A DNA stretch of 49,405 nucleotides from NCBI GenBank assembly GCA_947165275.1, contig CAMUZQ010000009.1, forward strand, positions 1 through 49,405, written 5' to 3'. Shown piece after piece: positions 7,925-18,091 of this stretch (position 1 is its first letter; every line of letters starts with the position of its first letter). The notes beneath the pieces are model-generated. The model was not told where the DNA came from. It worked only from the letters and a program-made list of their open reading frames with translations, and did not search any database. The stretch is from an uncultured Lachnospiraceae bacterium (GTDB lineage: Bacteria; Bacillota; Clostridia; Lachnospirales; Lachnospiraceae). A program made the translations under genes and the position numbers.

Positions 7925-9544
7925 ATGAATAGCAGGAATTCAGGCAGGGCAATGATAATAAATAAAAACGGACTGATCTATAAGCTGGGCCTGAATTTTG
8001 CTGTCTTTCTTGTCGTCACTCTGATCATTTCCGGGGTTATGACATATTTAAGCCAGATGGCCATCTATAAAGACCAGTGCGGAAGGAATATAAAAAGTGT
8101 CGTGAATTATCTTTCTGCGCTTATCAAGGCTTCAGACAAGGAATTCCTCCAGTATAAAAGGTATTATGATGAGCATTATACCGAGGTTGATATTCCATAT
8201 GATGCAAACGAATACATAAGCTACAGGGATGAATATGAGGAACTTTTTGCAAAGCATCATCCGGGGAAGACACTTGGGAAGGATATAAGCTTTGAAGAGC
8301 TTGATGAGGAGGTCAGGCGTGCATGGTTTATTTACATGCATCTGTACTGGCTTCTGACCTTTGAGCAGGCCAGGGCCAGCTTCAATATACCTTATACCTA
8401 TGTGATCATTCCGGATGAGACTGAATATACTGTTGTATATATGCTCGATGCGGTGAGACAGAACCGGGAGGAGCATAATCAATTCATCAGAGAGCATCCC
8501 GAGTATAAGGCGCTGGATCATTATCAGGGTGATGAGAAGGAATATATGTATCTCGGGGATGAATTTGTAAATCCCTATGAGGACGGACCGGTCCTTTGGG
8601 AGACATGGGAGAAGGGAGAGGCCCAGGAGGGTTATAAGATCTGGCATAATCAATGGGGTGATACCTATGCTTATTATGCTCCCATTTGGGCAGACGGGGA
8701 AAAGGTGGGCCTTGCCGGAGCGGAGATCGATATCGCCGATGTCAATGAGGAGATCATCAGGAATACACTCAGACAGCTGGCTGTCATAGCCATTGTTCTC
8801 ACGGCCTGTCTTGCAGTGGCCATATTGTTCATAAACAGGAAATATATATCCAAGCTCATACGGCTGGAAAACAGCGTAAAGGAATATACAGCCTCAAAGG
8901 ATGCGTCCGTCGTGAGGGATATTGACAGATATGCGAAGGGAAAGGATGAGATAGCTTCCCTGTCCGGAGAGATATCCTCAATGATCCTCGAAATGGAGAA
9001 TTATCTTAAATCCATCACAAAGATGGATGCGGCATTGACTGATGAAAAGCTTAATTCGGCCAGAATGACCGAGCTCGCCCAGCGGGATTCCCTGACAGGG
9101 ATCAGAAATGCAAAGGCGTATGAGCTGGAGATAATGAGGCTTGAGCAGGAAATGAAGGACGGACTGAAGGACTTCGGTATTGCCATGGTCGACCTTGTCT
9201 ATCTGAAGGGTATAAATGATACCTATGGCCATGAGCAGGGAAACCGGGCGCTGCAGAAGCTTTCCTATATCGTATGCCATGTATTCCAGCATTCGCCTGT
9301 TTTTCGGATAGGCGGAGATGAGTTTGCAGTGATACTTAAAGAGCATGATCTCGAGCACAGGGAGGAGCTTACGGACAGCTTCAGGAAATGGCTTGAGCAG
9401 CTGAATTCGGATAAAAGCCTTGAGCCATGGGAGATGATCTCGGCGGCGATAGGAGTTGCCATATATGATGAGACAGGCGATACTGATGTGGATAGTGTGA
9501 AAAAGAGAGCGGAAAAGCTCATGTATGAAGACAGAAGGCATTAA
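7925..9544 (+). CDS. Membrane diguanylate cyclase with extracellular Cache-like sensor (GGDEF)
   Basis: Makes cyclic di-GMP from two GTP. The 539-residue protein has TM helix 1 (about 25-45), an extracytoplasmic sensor of about 240 residues ending in a Cache-like strand pattern (YAYYAPIWADGEKVGLAGAE), TM helix 2 (about 286-305), a HAMP-like linker and a GGDEF domain (about 395-539). The active-site motif GGDEF is intact at 463-467, and INDTYGH, typical of the family, precedes it. It begins eight bases after the RND fusion stop, so it is probably in the same operon and may sense the substrate or effect of that transporter. An alternative start is ATG 7952. No RxxD inhibitory site was identified with certainty. 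Confidence 0.85.
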   Translation: MNSRNSGRAMIINKNGLIYKLGLNFAVFLVVTLIISGVMTYLSQMAIYKDQCGRNIKSVVNYLSALIKASDKEFLQYKRYYDEHYTEVDIPYDANEYISYRDEYEELFAKHHPGKTLGKDISFEELDEEVRRAWFIYMHLYWLLTFEQARASFNIPYTYVIIPDETEYTVVYMLDAVRQNREEHNQFIREHPEYKALDHYQGDEKEYMYLGDEFVNPYEDGPVLWETWEKGEAQEGYKIWHNQWGDTYAYYAPIWADGEKVGLAGAEIDIADVNEEIIRNTLRQLAVIAIVLTACLAVAILFINRKYISKLIRLENSVKEYTASKDASVVRDIDRYAKGKDEIASLSGEISSMILEMENYLKSITKMDAALTDEKLNSARMTELAQRDSLTGIRNAKAYELEIMRLEQEMKDGLKDFGIAMVDLVYLKGINDTYGHEQGNRALQKLSYIVCHVFQHSPVFRIGGDEFAVILKEHDLEHREELTDSFRKWLEQLNSDKSLEPWEMISAAIGVAIYDETGDTDVDSVKKRAEKLMYEDRRH

Positions 9545-9597
9545 TTTACTCTGAAAGTGTTTTCAATGGCCGCCGAAAACCGGGTTTGCTCGAGTTT

Positions 9598-9626
9598 TTG
9601 AGAGCGGAGAAGTCGCTTTTTATATG
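9598..9626 (+). promoter_or_regulatory. Possible promoter of the fructokinase gene
   Basis: TTGAGA (9598-9603), a 17-base spacer and TATATG (9621-9626); TATGAT two bases further on is an alternative -10 box. It lies in the 135-base gap between the diguanylate cyclase and the sugar kinase. No convincing terminator was seen in this gap. Confidence 0.4.
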
Positions 9627-9679
9627 ATGGTTGTGACAGGCAAACTGTAATGGGAGTTTAATTAAAGGAGGAGATCAAG

Positions 9680-10666
9680 ATGGACAAGGCTTATGATGTA
9701 GTGGCATTGGGGGAACTGCTCATTGATATGACGAATAACGGAAAATCGGAGCAGGGCAATGCTTTGTATGAGGCAAATCCCGGGGGCGCGCCCTGTAATG
9801 TGCTCGCGATGCTGAAAAAAATGGGGCACAGGGTAGGCTTCATAGGAAAGGTAGGAGATGACATCTTCGGGCATGAGCTTAAGGCTGTGCTGGAGGAGAC
9901 GGGGATAGACACCACAGGACTTGTGACAGATAAGGATACAAGGACGACTCTGGCATTTGTGAAGACCTTCGAGGATGGTGACAGGGATTTTTCATTCTAC
10001 CGCAATCCCGGCGCGGATATGATGCTCAAAAAGAACGAGATCAGTGAAGAGCTTCTGAAGAGCACGAGGATATTTCATTTCGGCACTCTCTCCATGACCC
10101 ATGAGGAAGTGAGGGAGGCTACGATATATGCAGTAGAGACTGCAAAGCAGGCCGGAGCTTTGATATCCTTCGATCCTAACCTGAGGGAGCCGCTGTGGAG
10201 GAGTCTGGATGATGCCAGAGAGCAGGTGCTTAAGGGACTGGAATACTGTGATTACCTGAAGATTTCCGATAATGAGATACAGTGGCTTACAGGTGAGGAG
10301 GATTACACAGGCGGGGTCAGGTGGATCCATGAAAGATATGACATACCTCTCATCACGGTATCCATGGGGAAGGACGGAAGCCGGGCTTATTATAAAAAAG
10401 ACGGGACGGCTGACGGCTTTATCATGACAGAGGCTGCGCCTTTTATCCAGGAAAATACGATAGAGACAACCGGAGCCGGAGATACCTTCGGCGGATGCAT
10501 GCTCCATTTCATTCTGGAAAAGGGGCTTGAGGGCCTGACAGAGGCAGATCTTCTGGAAATGCTGACCTTTGCCAACGGGGCGGCATCCCTTATCACTACA
10601 AGACGGGGAGCATTAAGGGTGATGCCTGAGAGGGAAGAGATAGAGGCACTGATAAAAGAAAGGTAA
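9680..10666 (+). CDS. scrK: Fructokinase-like PfkB-family carbohydrate kinase
   Basis: ATP-dependent phosphorylation of a sugar, probably fructose to fructose 6-phosphate. The 328-residue length fits the family. The N-terminal signature is present (NPGGAPCNV followed by GHRVGFIGKVGDDIFG) and the C-terminal PfkB signature ETTGAGDTFGG has the catalytic base Asp268. An excellent ribosome site, AAAGGAGGAG, precedes ATG 9680. It stands alone: a terminator-like hairpin follows and the next genes are on the other strand. Closest resemblance is to plant/bacterial fructokinases, but other ketose or ribose kinases of the family cannot be excluded from sequence alone. Confidence 0.85.
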   Translation: MDKAYDVVALGELLIDMTNNGKSEQGNALYEANPGGAPCNVLAMLKKMGHRVGFIGKVGDDIFGHELKAVLEETGIDTTGLVTDKDTRTTLAFVKTFEDGDRDFSFYRNPGADMMLKKNEISEELLKSTRIFHFGTLSMTHEEVREATIYAVETAKQAGALISFDPNLREPLWRSLDDAREQVLKGLEYCDYLKISDNEIQWLTGEEDYTGGVRWIHERYDIPLITVSMGKDGSRAYYKKDGTADGFIMTEAAPFIQENTIETTGAGDTFGGCMLHFILEKGLEGLTEADLLEMLTFANGAASLITTRRGALRVMPEREEIEALIKER

Positions 10667-10697
10667 AAAGATGGCGTAGCCCCAGGGGCTACGCCAT
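10664..10697 (-). terminator. Terminator overlapping the stop codon of the patatin-like gene
   Basis: Perfect 12-bp stem, ATGGCGTAGCCC (10671-10682) and GGGCTACGCCAT (10686-10697), with a three-base loop. Read leftwards it is followed by CTTTTTACC, a rho-independent form for the minus-strand genes. The TAG stop of the patatin-like gene lies inside the stem. Read rightwards the 3' side is AAATTCTTT, a poorer terminator, though it may also serve the fructokinase gene. Confidence 0.75.
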
Positions 10698-11534
10698 AAA
10701 TTCTTTAAGCTCATCAAGCTTTTGTTCCATGGTCCTGCGTCCTGTGTCGTAGACCCGCTGGAGCTCATCCGGATCGTGCTCGGTATGATCGATATTCAGG
10801 GATGCGGGCGGCTGTATCACAAAGACATTTCCGTCTGCAGCGCACCTTCTTACATATGCCAGCTCTTTATTATACATGATATGACGTCTTGCCATTGCGC
10901 GTACTACTGCGGGATATTTCCTCAGGATGGCGCCTATGATATGCATGTTTCCTGCAGGAGACTTCCTGTAGTCTGAAGGCTGCGTCAGTATGACCACATT
11001 CTTTTCATATCCTTTTTGCTGCATGAACTTCAGCGGGATGGAATCCGTCATGCCTCCGTCCAGATATCTGTGCCCGAGTACCTCGACAGGCTTTGAAACT
11101 ATGGGCATGGAAGCCGATCCTCTGAAATAGAGCATATCTATCCCTGAACCTTCCGGGAGCTCCTTGTATACCGGCTTGCCGGTATCCACATCAGTCATTA
11201 CGGCGTATAGCGGCATGGGGTTTTTGCGATAGGTCTCAAGGTCGAAGGGATCATAATAAAAAGGGATCTTTTCATAACACATTTCCGTGCCGAAGAGGTT
11301 TCCGGTGAATATAAAGGACCATATGGAGCAATAGCGCCAGTCCCTGCAGAAGCGCTTATTGTATCTTAAGGCCCGTCCGATCTGCTTTGATTTCAGATTG
11401 CATCCGAATACCACACCGGCAGATACGCCTGCCGCCCCGTCAAATCCTATTCCGTTTTCCATAAGAACATCGAGGACACCTGCGGTAAACATCCCGCGCA
11501 TCGCCCCGCCTTCCATCACTATACCTGTGCTCAT
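10689..11534 (-). CDS. Patatin-like phospholipase family protein
   Basis: Predicted serine lipase/acyl hydrolase of the patatin (RssA/YjjU-like) family, probably cytosolic because no signal peptide is visible. The 281-residue protein shows the glycine-rich oxyanion loop GGAMRG (9-14), the nucleophile elbow GVSAG with Ser38, and the catalytic Asp159 in YLDGG. Start ATG at 11534 is set by GGAGGA (11538-11543); longer upstream reading would run into non-conserved sequence. It lies 79 bases downstream of the activase gene on the same strand and probably shares its transcript, ending at the hairpin that contains its stop. The natural lipid substrate cannot be told. Confidence 0.85.
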   Translation of the reverse strand: MSTGIVMEGGAMRGMFTAGVLDVLMENGIGFDGAAGVSAGVVFGCNLKSKQIGRALRYNKRFCRDWRYCSIWSFIFTGNLFGTEMCYEKIPFYYDPFDLETYRKNPMPLYAVMTDVDTGKPVYKELPEGSGIDMLYFRGSASMPIVSKPVEVLGHRYLDGGMTDSIPLKFMQQKGYEKNVVILTQPSDYRKSPAGNMHIIGAILRKYPAVVRAMARRHIMYNKELAYVRRCAADGNVFVIQPPASLNIDHTEHDPDELQRVYDTGRRTMEQKLDELKEFMA

Positions 11535-11613
11535 TCTTCCTCCTCTATAAAGCGTAGTTGTATATCTGATCTGCTTTTTCCACGTTTCGCATCCGCCTGA
11601 CAGTACTGCTCCT

Positions 11614-14600
11614 CTATGCAGCTCTTTTTTCTGACTTAAGCTTCCGTACCGCGCTTGCGAGCATGAGCTTGATACGGTTGAGCTGGTTGACCTCAGAGGC
11701 TCCGGGATCATAGTCTATGGCGACTATATTTGACTCCGGATGGAGCTCCCGTACTCTCTTTATCACTCCCTTGCCTACTACATGATTGGGCAGGCAGGCG
11801 AAGGGCTGTACACAGACGATATTGCTGACCCCGAGATGGATGAGCTCCATTATCTCTCCTGTAAGGAACCAGCCTTCTCCGGTCTGATTGCCTATATCGA
11901 CTATAGGACGGGCAAGGGCTGCTATATCCGTTATCCTTGTGTGCGGCGTGAAATGCGCCGAACGTCTTAAAAGCCTTGTGGGATAGCTCCTCAGCCTGTT
12001 GATAGTCCATATAAGGAATTTATTAAGTCTCTCGGCCTTCTTTGACTGTCCGAGATAATCGCCCTTATATACCTGATTATAGAAGCTGTACCCGAAGAAA
12101 TCTATGAAGTCCGGGACGACCGCCTCGGCACCCTCAGCCTCCAGAAGCTCCACCAGGTGGTTGTTGGCTGCGGGCATGTATTTTACGAGTATCTCTCCGA
12201 CTATGCCTACTCTGGGCTTTTTCAGCTTTTCCTTTATGGGAATAGCATCAAATTCGGTGATTATCTTTTTGCACAGACGCTTGTATTTCCGATATGAAAG
12301 GCTCCCGGAGGCGAGAAAATCCTGAGTCTCTTTCAGGAGCTTCCGGTGAAGACTGTCAGCCGAACCCTTCTTCATCTCGTAAGGACGCATCCTGTAGAGG
12401 CACTTCATAAAAAGATCTCCGAACTCGGCTCCGTAAACCATCCTTACAGCAAGGGAGGCGCTTATATGGAAGCCGGGATTTGGCTCAAGTCCTACTGCAT
12501 TCAGTGATATCACGGGGATCTGTTCCATGCCTGCTTTTTTGAGGGCCCGCCTGATAAATGCAACATAATTTGTGGCTCTGCAGCCGCCGCCGGTCTGGCT
12601 CATCATGACTGCAGTCCGGTTCAGGTCATATTTGCCTGAGAGCAGCGCCTGCATGATCTGCCCCACAACCATGAGGGAGGGATAGCAGGCGTCATTATTC
12701 ACATATTTAAGGCCGACATTTACGGCCTCGTGACCGTCATTATCAAGGAATACCAGATTATAACCCTCAGCCTTCATGGCAGGCTCCAGGACATCGAAAT
12801 GAATAGGCGACATCTGGGGGGCTATTATCGTGTAGCCGGCATCCTTCATCTCTTCGGTAAAGATCACCCTGCTCTGGTCGAGGGGGGTGATATTGCGCTT
12901 CGCAGCCTTCATATCCCGCACGCGGAGAGCGGCAAGAAGAGAGCGGACTCTTATGCGCGCGGCTCCGAGATTATTTACCTCGTCTATCTTCAGACAGGTA
13001 TAGATCTTTTCGCCTGACTCAAGGATCTCTGCCACCTGATCAGTGGTAACGGCATCGAGACCGCAGCCGAAGGAATTGAGCTGGATGAGGTCTATATCAT
13101 CCCTCTGCTTGACAAACTCCGCAGCAGCATACAGCCTTGAATGATACATCCACTGGTCTATCACCCTTAAGGGCCGCTCTACCTTTCCGAGGTGAGAGAC
13201 CGAATCCTCCGTGAGCACGGCTACCCTGTGTGAGGTGATAAGCTCCGGTATGCCGTGATTGATCTCAGGATCTATATGATACGGCCGTCCGGCAAGGACT
13301 ATGCCTCTGGCGTTGTTTTCTTTGATCCAGGCCAGGGTTTCCTCGCCCTTCTTCTGCACATCCTCCCTGAAGTGCGCCTGCTCCTCCCAGGCATCATATA
13401 CTGCCCTTACCACCTCATCCGGCGGAACCTCCGGGAGGGCCTCTATCAGTCTCGGATATATATCCTCAGGACGATCAAAGGCCATGAAGGGATTGCGGAA
13501 ATCAATATTATGGATCTTTATGTCTTCGACGTTATTCTTTATATTTTCGGAATACGAGGTCACTATAGGGCAGTTGAAATGATTGCCTGCCTCCTTGAAT
13601 TCATTTCTTTCATAGAACAGGGAGGGATAGAAGATGAATCTGATCCCCTTGTTGATGAGCCATTGTATCTGTCCGTGAGCCAGCTTTGCCGGATAGCATT
13701 CCGACTCTGAGGGGATGGATTCGATCCCGAGCTCATAGATCTTATGGCTGGCCTGGGGCGAGAGGATGACTCTGTAGCCAAGCCTTGTAAAGAAGGTGAA
13801 CCAGAAGGGGTAGTTCTCATACATATTGAGCGCTCTGGGAATGCCTACAGTGCCTCTGGGCGCATCATAGCCCTCCAGCGGTTCGTAGCCGAAGATACGC
13901 TTCATCTTCCATTCATAGAGATTCGGAACGTCGGTATTTGTCTTTGATCTTCCGAGTCCCTTTTCACACCGGTTTCCCGAGATGAAGGTACGTCCGCCCG
14001 TAAAACGGTTTATCGTCAGACGGCAGTTGTTTGTGCAGCCCTGGCATTTGGTCATGGAGGTGGTGAATTCAAGACTTGCGATCTCTGCTATGGAAAGCAT
14101 GGAAGAGGGTACGCCCTCTGCATGACGCTCCTTTGCTATGAGGGCTGCTCCGAAGGCTCCCATGATGCCGGCTATATCAGGACGCACCACCTCGACTCCT
14201 GCTATATATTCAAGGGAGCGGAGAACGGCATCATTATAAAAGGTGCCGCCCTGCGCCACTATGACTTTTCCGAGCTCTTCTGCATCAGATACCTTGATTA
14301 CCTTGAACAGAGCGTTTTTTATCACGGAATAAGCAAGACCTGCAGAGATGTCGTCTACTCCGGCACCCTCCTTCTGAGCCTGCTTGACCTTTGAATTCAT
14401 GAAAACCGTGCATCTGGTGCCGAGGTCGATAGGATGGGCTGCGAAAAGTGCTGCCTGTGCGAAATCCTCGACAGACATATTGAGCGATCTGGCGAAGGTC
14501 TCAAGGAAGGAGCCGCAGCCGGAGGAGCAGGCTTCGTTGAGCATGACAGAATCAACGGTATTATTCTTTATCCGTATGCACTTCATGTCCTGGCCGCCTA

Positions 14601-15861
14601 TATCCAGTATGCAGTCCACATCGGGGCGGAAATGAGCCGCTGCATAATAATGCGCCACAGTCTCCACCTCGCCCTCGTCAAGCTGCAGGGCGGACTTGAT
14701 CAGAGCCTCGCCGTAGCCTGTGGAGCAGGCTCCTGCTATCGTCACTCCGGAGGGTTTTTTATTATAGATATCCTTTATCGCATTTATCGCTGTCATGAGC
14801 GGCGAGCCGTTGTTATTTGAGTAGAAGGAATAGAGCAGGTCGCCGTCCTCGGAAATAAGGGCGCACTTTGTGGTGGTGGAGCCTGCGTCTATCCCGAGAT
14901 AGGCCGGACCCTTATAGGAGGACAGAGAGGCCTTTTGAACCTTTGCCTGTCCGTGTCTTTCGGTGAATTTTTTATATTCCTCCTCATCGGCAAAGAGAGG
15001 GTTCATCCTTGCAACCTCGAATTCCAGATGAATAGGGGAATTCAGCGCTTCGACCATGGATGAAAGAGGCCTGGTATGCTTATCATCATGATTCATGGCG
15101 GAGCCTATGGCTGCAAAAAGATGTGAGTTTTCAGGTATTATCGTATGCAGTCCGTCAAGCCTCAGAGTCCTTATAAAGGCATTTCTGAGCTCCGGAAGGA
15201 AATGCAGAGGGCCTCCCAGAAAGGCTACATGTCCTCTTATGGGCTTGCCGCAGGCAAGTCCGGATATAGTCTGATTGACCACTGCCTGGAAAATGGAGGC
15301 TGCAAGATCCTCCTTCCTGGCTCCTTCGTTTATGAGCGGCTGTATGTCGGATTTTGCGAAAACACCGCAGCGGGCAGCTATGGTGTACAGTGAACTGTAA
15401 TCACTTGCCAGTTCGTTCAGGCCGGTGGCGTCTGTCTGCAGAAGAGAAGCCATCTGGTCAATGAAGGATCCTGTGCCGCCGGCGCAGATGCCGTTCATGC
15501 GCTGCTCCACATTTCCGTCCTCAAAATATATGATCTTTGCGTCCTCACCGCCCAGCTCTATGGCTACGTCAGTCTGCGGAGCGCATTGCTTTAAGGCTGT
15601 CGCGACGGCAACCACCTCCTGAGTGAAGGGAACATCTATCGCATTGGCAAGCGTCAGTCCTCCTGAGCCGGTTATCATCGGGGCAACCTGTATGTCGCCT
15701 GTTATGTTGAAAGCATCGGAAATAAGCTCGGCAAGAGTTTCCCTGATGTTGGCGAAATGCCTGCGGTAATCAGAGAAAATGAGGTTCAGATCCTCATCCA
15801 TCAAAGCAACCTTTACCGTAGTAGAGCCGATATCTATACCAAGCTGATAAATACTGTCCAT
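11614..15861 (-). CDS. Acyl-CoA dehydratase activase/dehydratase-like multidomain protein
   Basis: Large clostridial protein (1415 residues) related to 2-hydroxyacyl-CoA dehydratase systems, in which an ATP-driven [4Fe-4S] activase injects an electron into a dehydratase. Order of parts: a BadF/BcrA-type ASKHA ATPase (1-270; [13 protein letters not shown], and [11 protein letters not shown] with the likely cluster Cys); a second such ATPase (about 315-590; [24 protein letters not shown]); a Cys-rich segment CQGCTNNC (about 605); a DUF2229 region (from about 670); and a dehydratase-like C-terminal half. Start ATG follows AGAGGT. The family is common in anaerobes but its own reaction is not established as far as I know. 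It heads a minus-strand unit with the patatin-like gene, divergent from the SRP operon. Confidence 0.85.
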   Translation of the reverse strand: MDSIYQLGIDIGSTTVKVALMDEDLNLIFSDYRRHFANIRETLAELISDAFNITGDIQVAPMITGSGGLTLANAIDVPFTQEVVAVATALKQCAPQTDVAIELGGEDAKIIYFEDGNVEQRMNGICAGGTGSFIDQMASLLQTDATGLNELASDYSSLYTIAARCGVFAKSDIQPLINEGARKEDLAASIFQAVVNQTISGLACGKPIRGHVAFLGGPLHFLPELRNAFIRTLRLDGLHTIIPENSHLFAAIGSAMNHDDKHTRPLSSMVEALNSPIHLEFEVARMNPLFADEEEYKKFTERHGQAKVQKASLSSYKGPAYLGIDAGSTTTKCALISEDGDLLYSFYSNNNGSPLMTAINAIKDIYNKKPSGVTIAGACSTGYGEALIKSALQLDEGEVETVAHYYAAAHFRPDVDCILDIGGQDMKCIRIKNNTVDSVMLNEACSSGCGSFLETFARSLNMSVEDFAQAALFAAHPIDLGTRCTVFMNSKVKQAQKEGAGVDDISAGLAYSVIKNALFKVIKVSDAEELGKVIVAQGGTFYNDAVLRSLEYIAGVEVVRPDIAGIMGAFGAALIAKERHAEGVPSSMLSIAEIASLEFTTSMTKCQGCTNNCRLTINRFTGGRTFISGNRCEKGLGRSKTNTDVPNLYEWKMKRIFGYEPLEGYDAPRGTVGIPRALNMYENYPFWFTFFTRLGYRVILSPQASHKIYELGIESIPSESECYPAKLAHGQIQWLINKGIRFIFYPSLFYERNEFKEAGNHFNCPIVTSYSENIKNNVEDIKIHNIDFRNPFMAFDRPEDIYPRLIEALPEVPPDEVVRAVYDAWEEQAHFREDVQKKGEETLAWIKENNARGIVLAGRPYHIDPEINHGIPELITSHRVAVLTEDSVSHLGKVERPLRVIDQWMYHSRLYAAAEFVKQRDDIDLIQLNSFGCGLDAVTTDQVAEILESGEKIYTCLKIDEVNNLGAARIRVRSLLAALRVRDMKAAKRNITPLDQSRVIFTEEMKDAGYTIIAPQMSPIHFDVLEPAMKAEGYNLVFLDNDGHEAVNVGLKYVNNDACYPSLMVVGQIMQALLSGKYDLNRTAVMMSQTGGGCRATNYVAFIRRALKKAGMEQIPVISLNAVGLEPNPGFHISASLAVRMVYGAEFGDLFMKCLYRMRPYEMKKGSADSLHRKLLKETQDFLASGSLSYRKYKRLCKKIITEFDAIPIKEKLKKPRVGIVGEILVKYMPAANNHLVELLEAEGAEAVVPDFIDFFGYSFYNQVYKGDYLGQSKKAERLNKFLIWTINRLRSYPTRLLRRSAHFTPHTRITDIAALARPIVDIGNQTGEGWFLTGEIMELIHLGVSNIVCVQPFACLPNHVVGKGVIKRVRELHPESNIVAIDYDPGASEVNQLNRIKLMLASAVRKLKSEKRAA

Positions 15862-15905
15862 AATTACCTCTTATATATAATCTCTTTGAATCAAATCAAA
15901 TCTAA

Positions 15906-15933
15906 ATGATACCATAAAACAGATTTTTTTCAA
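15906..15933 (-). promoter_or_regulatory. Promoter of the activase gene
   Basis: On the minus strand: TTGAAA (15933-15928), 16-base spacer, TATCAT (15911-15906), with the TGG extension just before the -10 box (TATGGTATCAT). Transcription would begin about 40 bases before the ATG at 15861. Confidence 0.65.
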
Positions 15934-16002
15934 AACGGACAGTTGGCAGGGAGTGTCGCCTGTGGAAAAAAGGACGACGGTCGATCCTGTCAAGAAAAAA
16001 AC

Positions 16003-16031
16003 TTGACAGCCGAAAAAAGGTCTGTTATCCT
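16003..16031 (+). promoter_or_regulatory. Promoter of the ylxM-ffh operon
   Basis: TTGACA (16003-16008), exactly 17 bases, TATCCT (16026-16031). The expected start of transcription, near 16038, leaves only about 14 bases before ATG 16052, or 8 before GTG 16046, so the leader is very short. Confidence 0.7.
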
Positions 16032-16051
16032 ATTAAACCGGTGCAGTGATC

Positions 16052-16381
16052 ATGGAAAAGCTTATCGAGAGGGGGCTGCTGTATGATTATTACGGCGGGC
16101 TTCTTAGTGAAAAAAACAGACGGATATACGAGGCTGCGGCGATAGACGATATGTCGCTTGCGGAGATCTCGGACGAGATGGGGATATCAAGACAGGCGGT
16201 CTCGGAGACGCTTAAAAGGACAGACGATAAGCTTAGGGGATATGAAAAGGAGCTGCAGCTGATCCTTAAGGCCGGGAGGCTTGAGGAGGAGCTCGCAGAG
16301 CTCAGGGGAGCAGCCTTCGAGGATCCCATAGACAGAAAGAAACTAATCGAGATCATAAATAGGATAGAAGAGGCTATATAG
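16052..16381 (+). CDS. ylxM: YlxM family SRP-associated DNA-binding protein
   Basis: Small helix-turn-helix protein (109 residues from ATG 16052) of the YlxM/p13 (UPF0122) family, usually encoded directly before ffh and implicated in signal recognition particle function. The sequence MSLAEISDEMGISRQAVSE is a sigma-region-4-like HTH (about residues 34-52). A longer form from GTG 16046 is possible. No good Shine-Dalgarno sequence precedes either start. Its TAG shares a base with the GTG start of ffh (TAGTG), so the two are coupled. Identification rests on the family pattern and position. Confidence 0.9.
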   Translation: MEKLIERGLLYDYYGGLLSEKNRRIYEAAAIDDMSLAEISDEMGISRQAVSETLKRTDDKLRGYEKELQLILKAGRLEEELAELRGAAFEDPIDRKKLIEIINRIEEAI

Positions 16382-17736
16382 TGGCATTTGAAAGTCTTAG
16401 TGATAAACTTCAGAATGTATTCAAAAAGCTCAGGAGCAAGGGAACTCTTACGGAGGATGACGTAAAGACCGCCCTTAAAGAGGTCCGTATGGCTCTACTT
16501 GAAGCCGATGTCAATTTTAAGGTAGTAAAGCAGTTTGTAAAATCCATTGAAGAAAAGGCCATAGGCACGGATATCATGAACGGGCTCAATCCCGGACAGC
16601 AGGTCGTCAAGCTTGTGGACGAGGAGATGACGGAGCTCATGGGGGCGGAGGCCGCGGCTCTTACCTTTGCGCATGCGCCTGAGCCTACAGTCATAATGAT
16701 GGTGGGACTGAACGGAGCCGGTAAGACCACAACCTGCGGAAAGCTGGCGCTGCATCTGAAGAATAAGAGCAAAAAGACAATGCTTGCGGCACTAGACGTT
16801 TACCGTCCCGCAGCCATAGAGCAGCTGAAGGTGAACGGAGATAAGGTCGGTACGCCTGTTTTTGAGATGGGAACCGACAAAAGTCCTGTTGATATAGCCT
16901 GCGCGGCTGTTGAGGAGGCAAGGAAGACCCGTTTTGAGGTGGTCATACTGGATACCGCAGGCCGTCAGCAGATAGACGAGGCCCTGATGCAGGAGCTTCA
17001 TGATATCAAGGAAAAGATACATGTGGACAACACCCTGCTCGTCGTGGATGCAGGAACAGGCCAGGTGGCAGTGGATGTAGCGACAGGCTTCGATGAAAGG
17101 GTCGGTATAGACGGTGTGATCCTTACGAAGCTGGACGGTGATACAAGGGGCGGCGCCGCGCTTTCCATAAAGGCAGTTACGGGAAAGCCCATAATGTTTG
17201 CGGCAAGCGGTGAGAAGCCTCAGGATTTCGATATTTTCTATCCTGACAGGATGGCAGGCCGTATACTCGGGATGGGCGATGTGCTCTCTCTTATTGAAAA
17301 AGCCGGAGAGGCCATAGACGAGGAGGATGCGAAAAAGGCTGCTGAAAGCCTTAAAAAGGGAAGATTCACCTTCAATGATTATCTGGACTCCATGAAACAG
17401 GTGAATAAGCTCGGAGGAATGGGCTCGGTCATCTCGATGCTGGGACTTGGAGGGAAGGGACTCCCTGAGGTTGACGAGACGATGCTCAAAAGAAATGAAG
17501 CCATAATAATGAGCATGACGCCTGCCGAGAGAGATGATCCGAAGCTTCTGAATCCAAAAAGAAAGAACAGGATAGCAAAGGGCTCCGGAGTGGATATCAT
17601 GTATGTGAACCGTCTGGTAAAGCAGTTTGAGCAGATGCAGAAGCTCATGAAGCAGATGACGGGAGGCGGAAAGAAGAGAGGACGATTCGGGCAGATGGCG
17701 CAGATGCAGAATCTGATGCGTCAGATGAAGCTTTGA
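16381..17736 (+). CDS. ffh: Signal recognition particle protein Ffh (SRP54)
   Basis: GTPase that binds signal sequences and the SRP RNA and delivers ribosomes to FtsY at the membrane. The 451-residue length is typical. The N domain (1-85) precedes the G domain with P-loop GLNGAGKTTTCGKLA (about 109-123), the DVYRPAA and DTAGRQQ motifs and TKLDGD. The Met-rich M domain (about 320-451) ends in GGGKKRGRFGQMAQMQ and a tail of QNLMRQMKL. Start GTG 16381 overlaps the ylxM stop. Confidence 0.97.
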   Translation: MAFESLSDKLQNVFKKLRSKGTLTEDDVKTALKEVRMALLEADVNFKVVKQFVKSIEEKAIGTDIMNGLNPGQQVVKLVDEEMTELMGAEAAALTFAHAPEPTVIMMVGLNGAGKTTTCGKLALHLKNKSKKTMLAALDVYRPAAIEQLKVNGDKVGTPVFEMGTDKSPVDIACAAVEEARKTRFEVVILDTAGRQQIDEALMQELHDIKEKIHVDNTLLVVDAGTGQVAVDVATGFDERVGIDGVILTKLDGDTRGGAALSIKAVTGKPIMFAASGEKPQDFDIFYPDRMAGRILGMGDVLSLIEKAGEAIDEEDAKKAAESLKKGRFTFNDYLDSMKQVNKLGGMGSVISMLGLGGKGLPEVDETMLKRNEAIIMSMTPAERDDPKLLNPKRKNRIAKGSGVDIMYVNRLVKQFEQMQKLMKQMTGGGKKRGRFGQMAQMQNLMRQMKL

Positions 17737-17762
17737 ATATAATCAAAAAGTCAGATTATAAC
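17733..17762 (+). promoter_or_regulatory. Possible internal promoter before rpsP
   Basis: TTGAAT (17733-17738, overlapping the ffh stop), 18 bases, TATAAC (17757-17762). The same gap holds an inverted pair TATAATC/GATTATA followed by T-rich sequence, so a weak attenuator-like hairpin is an alternative reading. Confidence 0.35.
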
Positions 17763-17787
17763 TTTATTTAATCAGGAGGAAAAGAAA

Positions 17788-18030
17788 ATGGTAAAGATCA
17801 GACTTAAGAGAATCGGAAAGAAGAAGGCTCCTTTTTACAGGATAATAGTTTCTGATGCAAGGAGGACTACACACAGCACCTCACTTGCCGAGATCGGAAC
17901 ATATGATCCCTTAAAAGAGCCTGCCGAGGTCAAGATCAATGAAGAGGAAGCAAAGAAGTGGCTTGCAAACGGAGCACAGCCTACGGAAACAGTTGCGCGT
18001 CTCTTCAGGAATGCCGGCATCACAAAGTAA
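17788..18030 (+). CDS. rpsP: 30S ribosomal protein S16
   Basis: Small-subunit protein S16, 80 residues, the usual length. The N-terminus [19 protein letters not shown] and the segment [10 protein letters not shown] are diagnostic. AGGAGG stands 8 bases before ATG. The place between ffh and the KH-domain gene is the standard Firmicute order. Confidence 0.97.
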   Translation: MVKIRLKRIGKKKAPFYRIIVSDARRTTHSTSLAEIGTYDPLKEPAEVKINEEEAKKWLANGAQPTETVARLFRNAGITK

Positions 18031-18091
18031 TACCTTCATTCGGAAGCATATCATAAATCAACATCAAGCGGATGAATATGGAGGTGGATCA

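Noticed and set aside
9545-9679. Riboswitch or cyclic di-GMP aptamer before the fructokinase gene
   Set aside because: No aptamer consensus and no strong paired elements were found in the 135 bases, only weak short repeats.
11708-15393. Plus-strand open frames opposite the activase gene
   Set aside because: They are shadows of a well-conserved minus-strand gene and lack ribosome sites or known motifs.
17737-17787. Terminator between ffh and rpsP
   Set aside because: The TATAATC/GATTATA stem is AT-only with a loose T-rich tail; a promoter or weak attenuator is equally likely.
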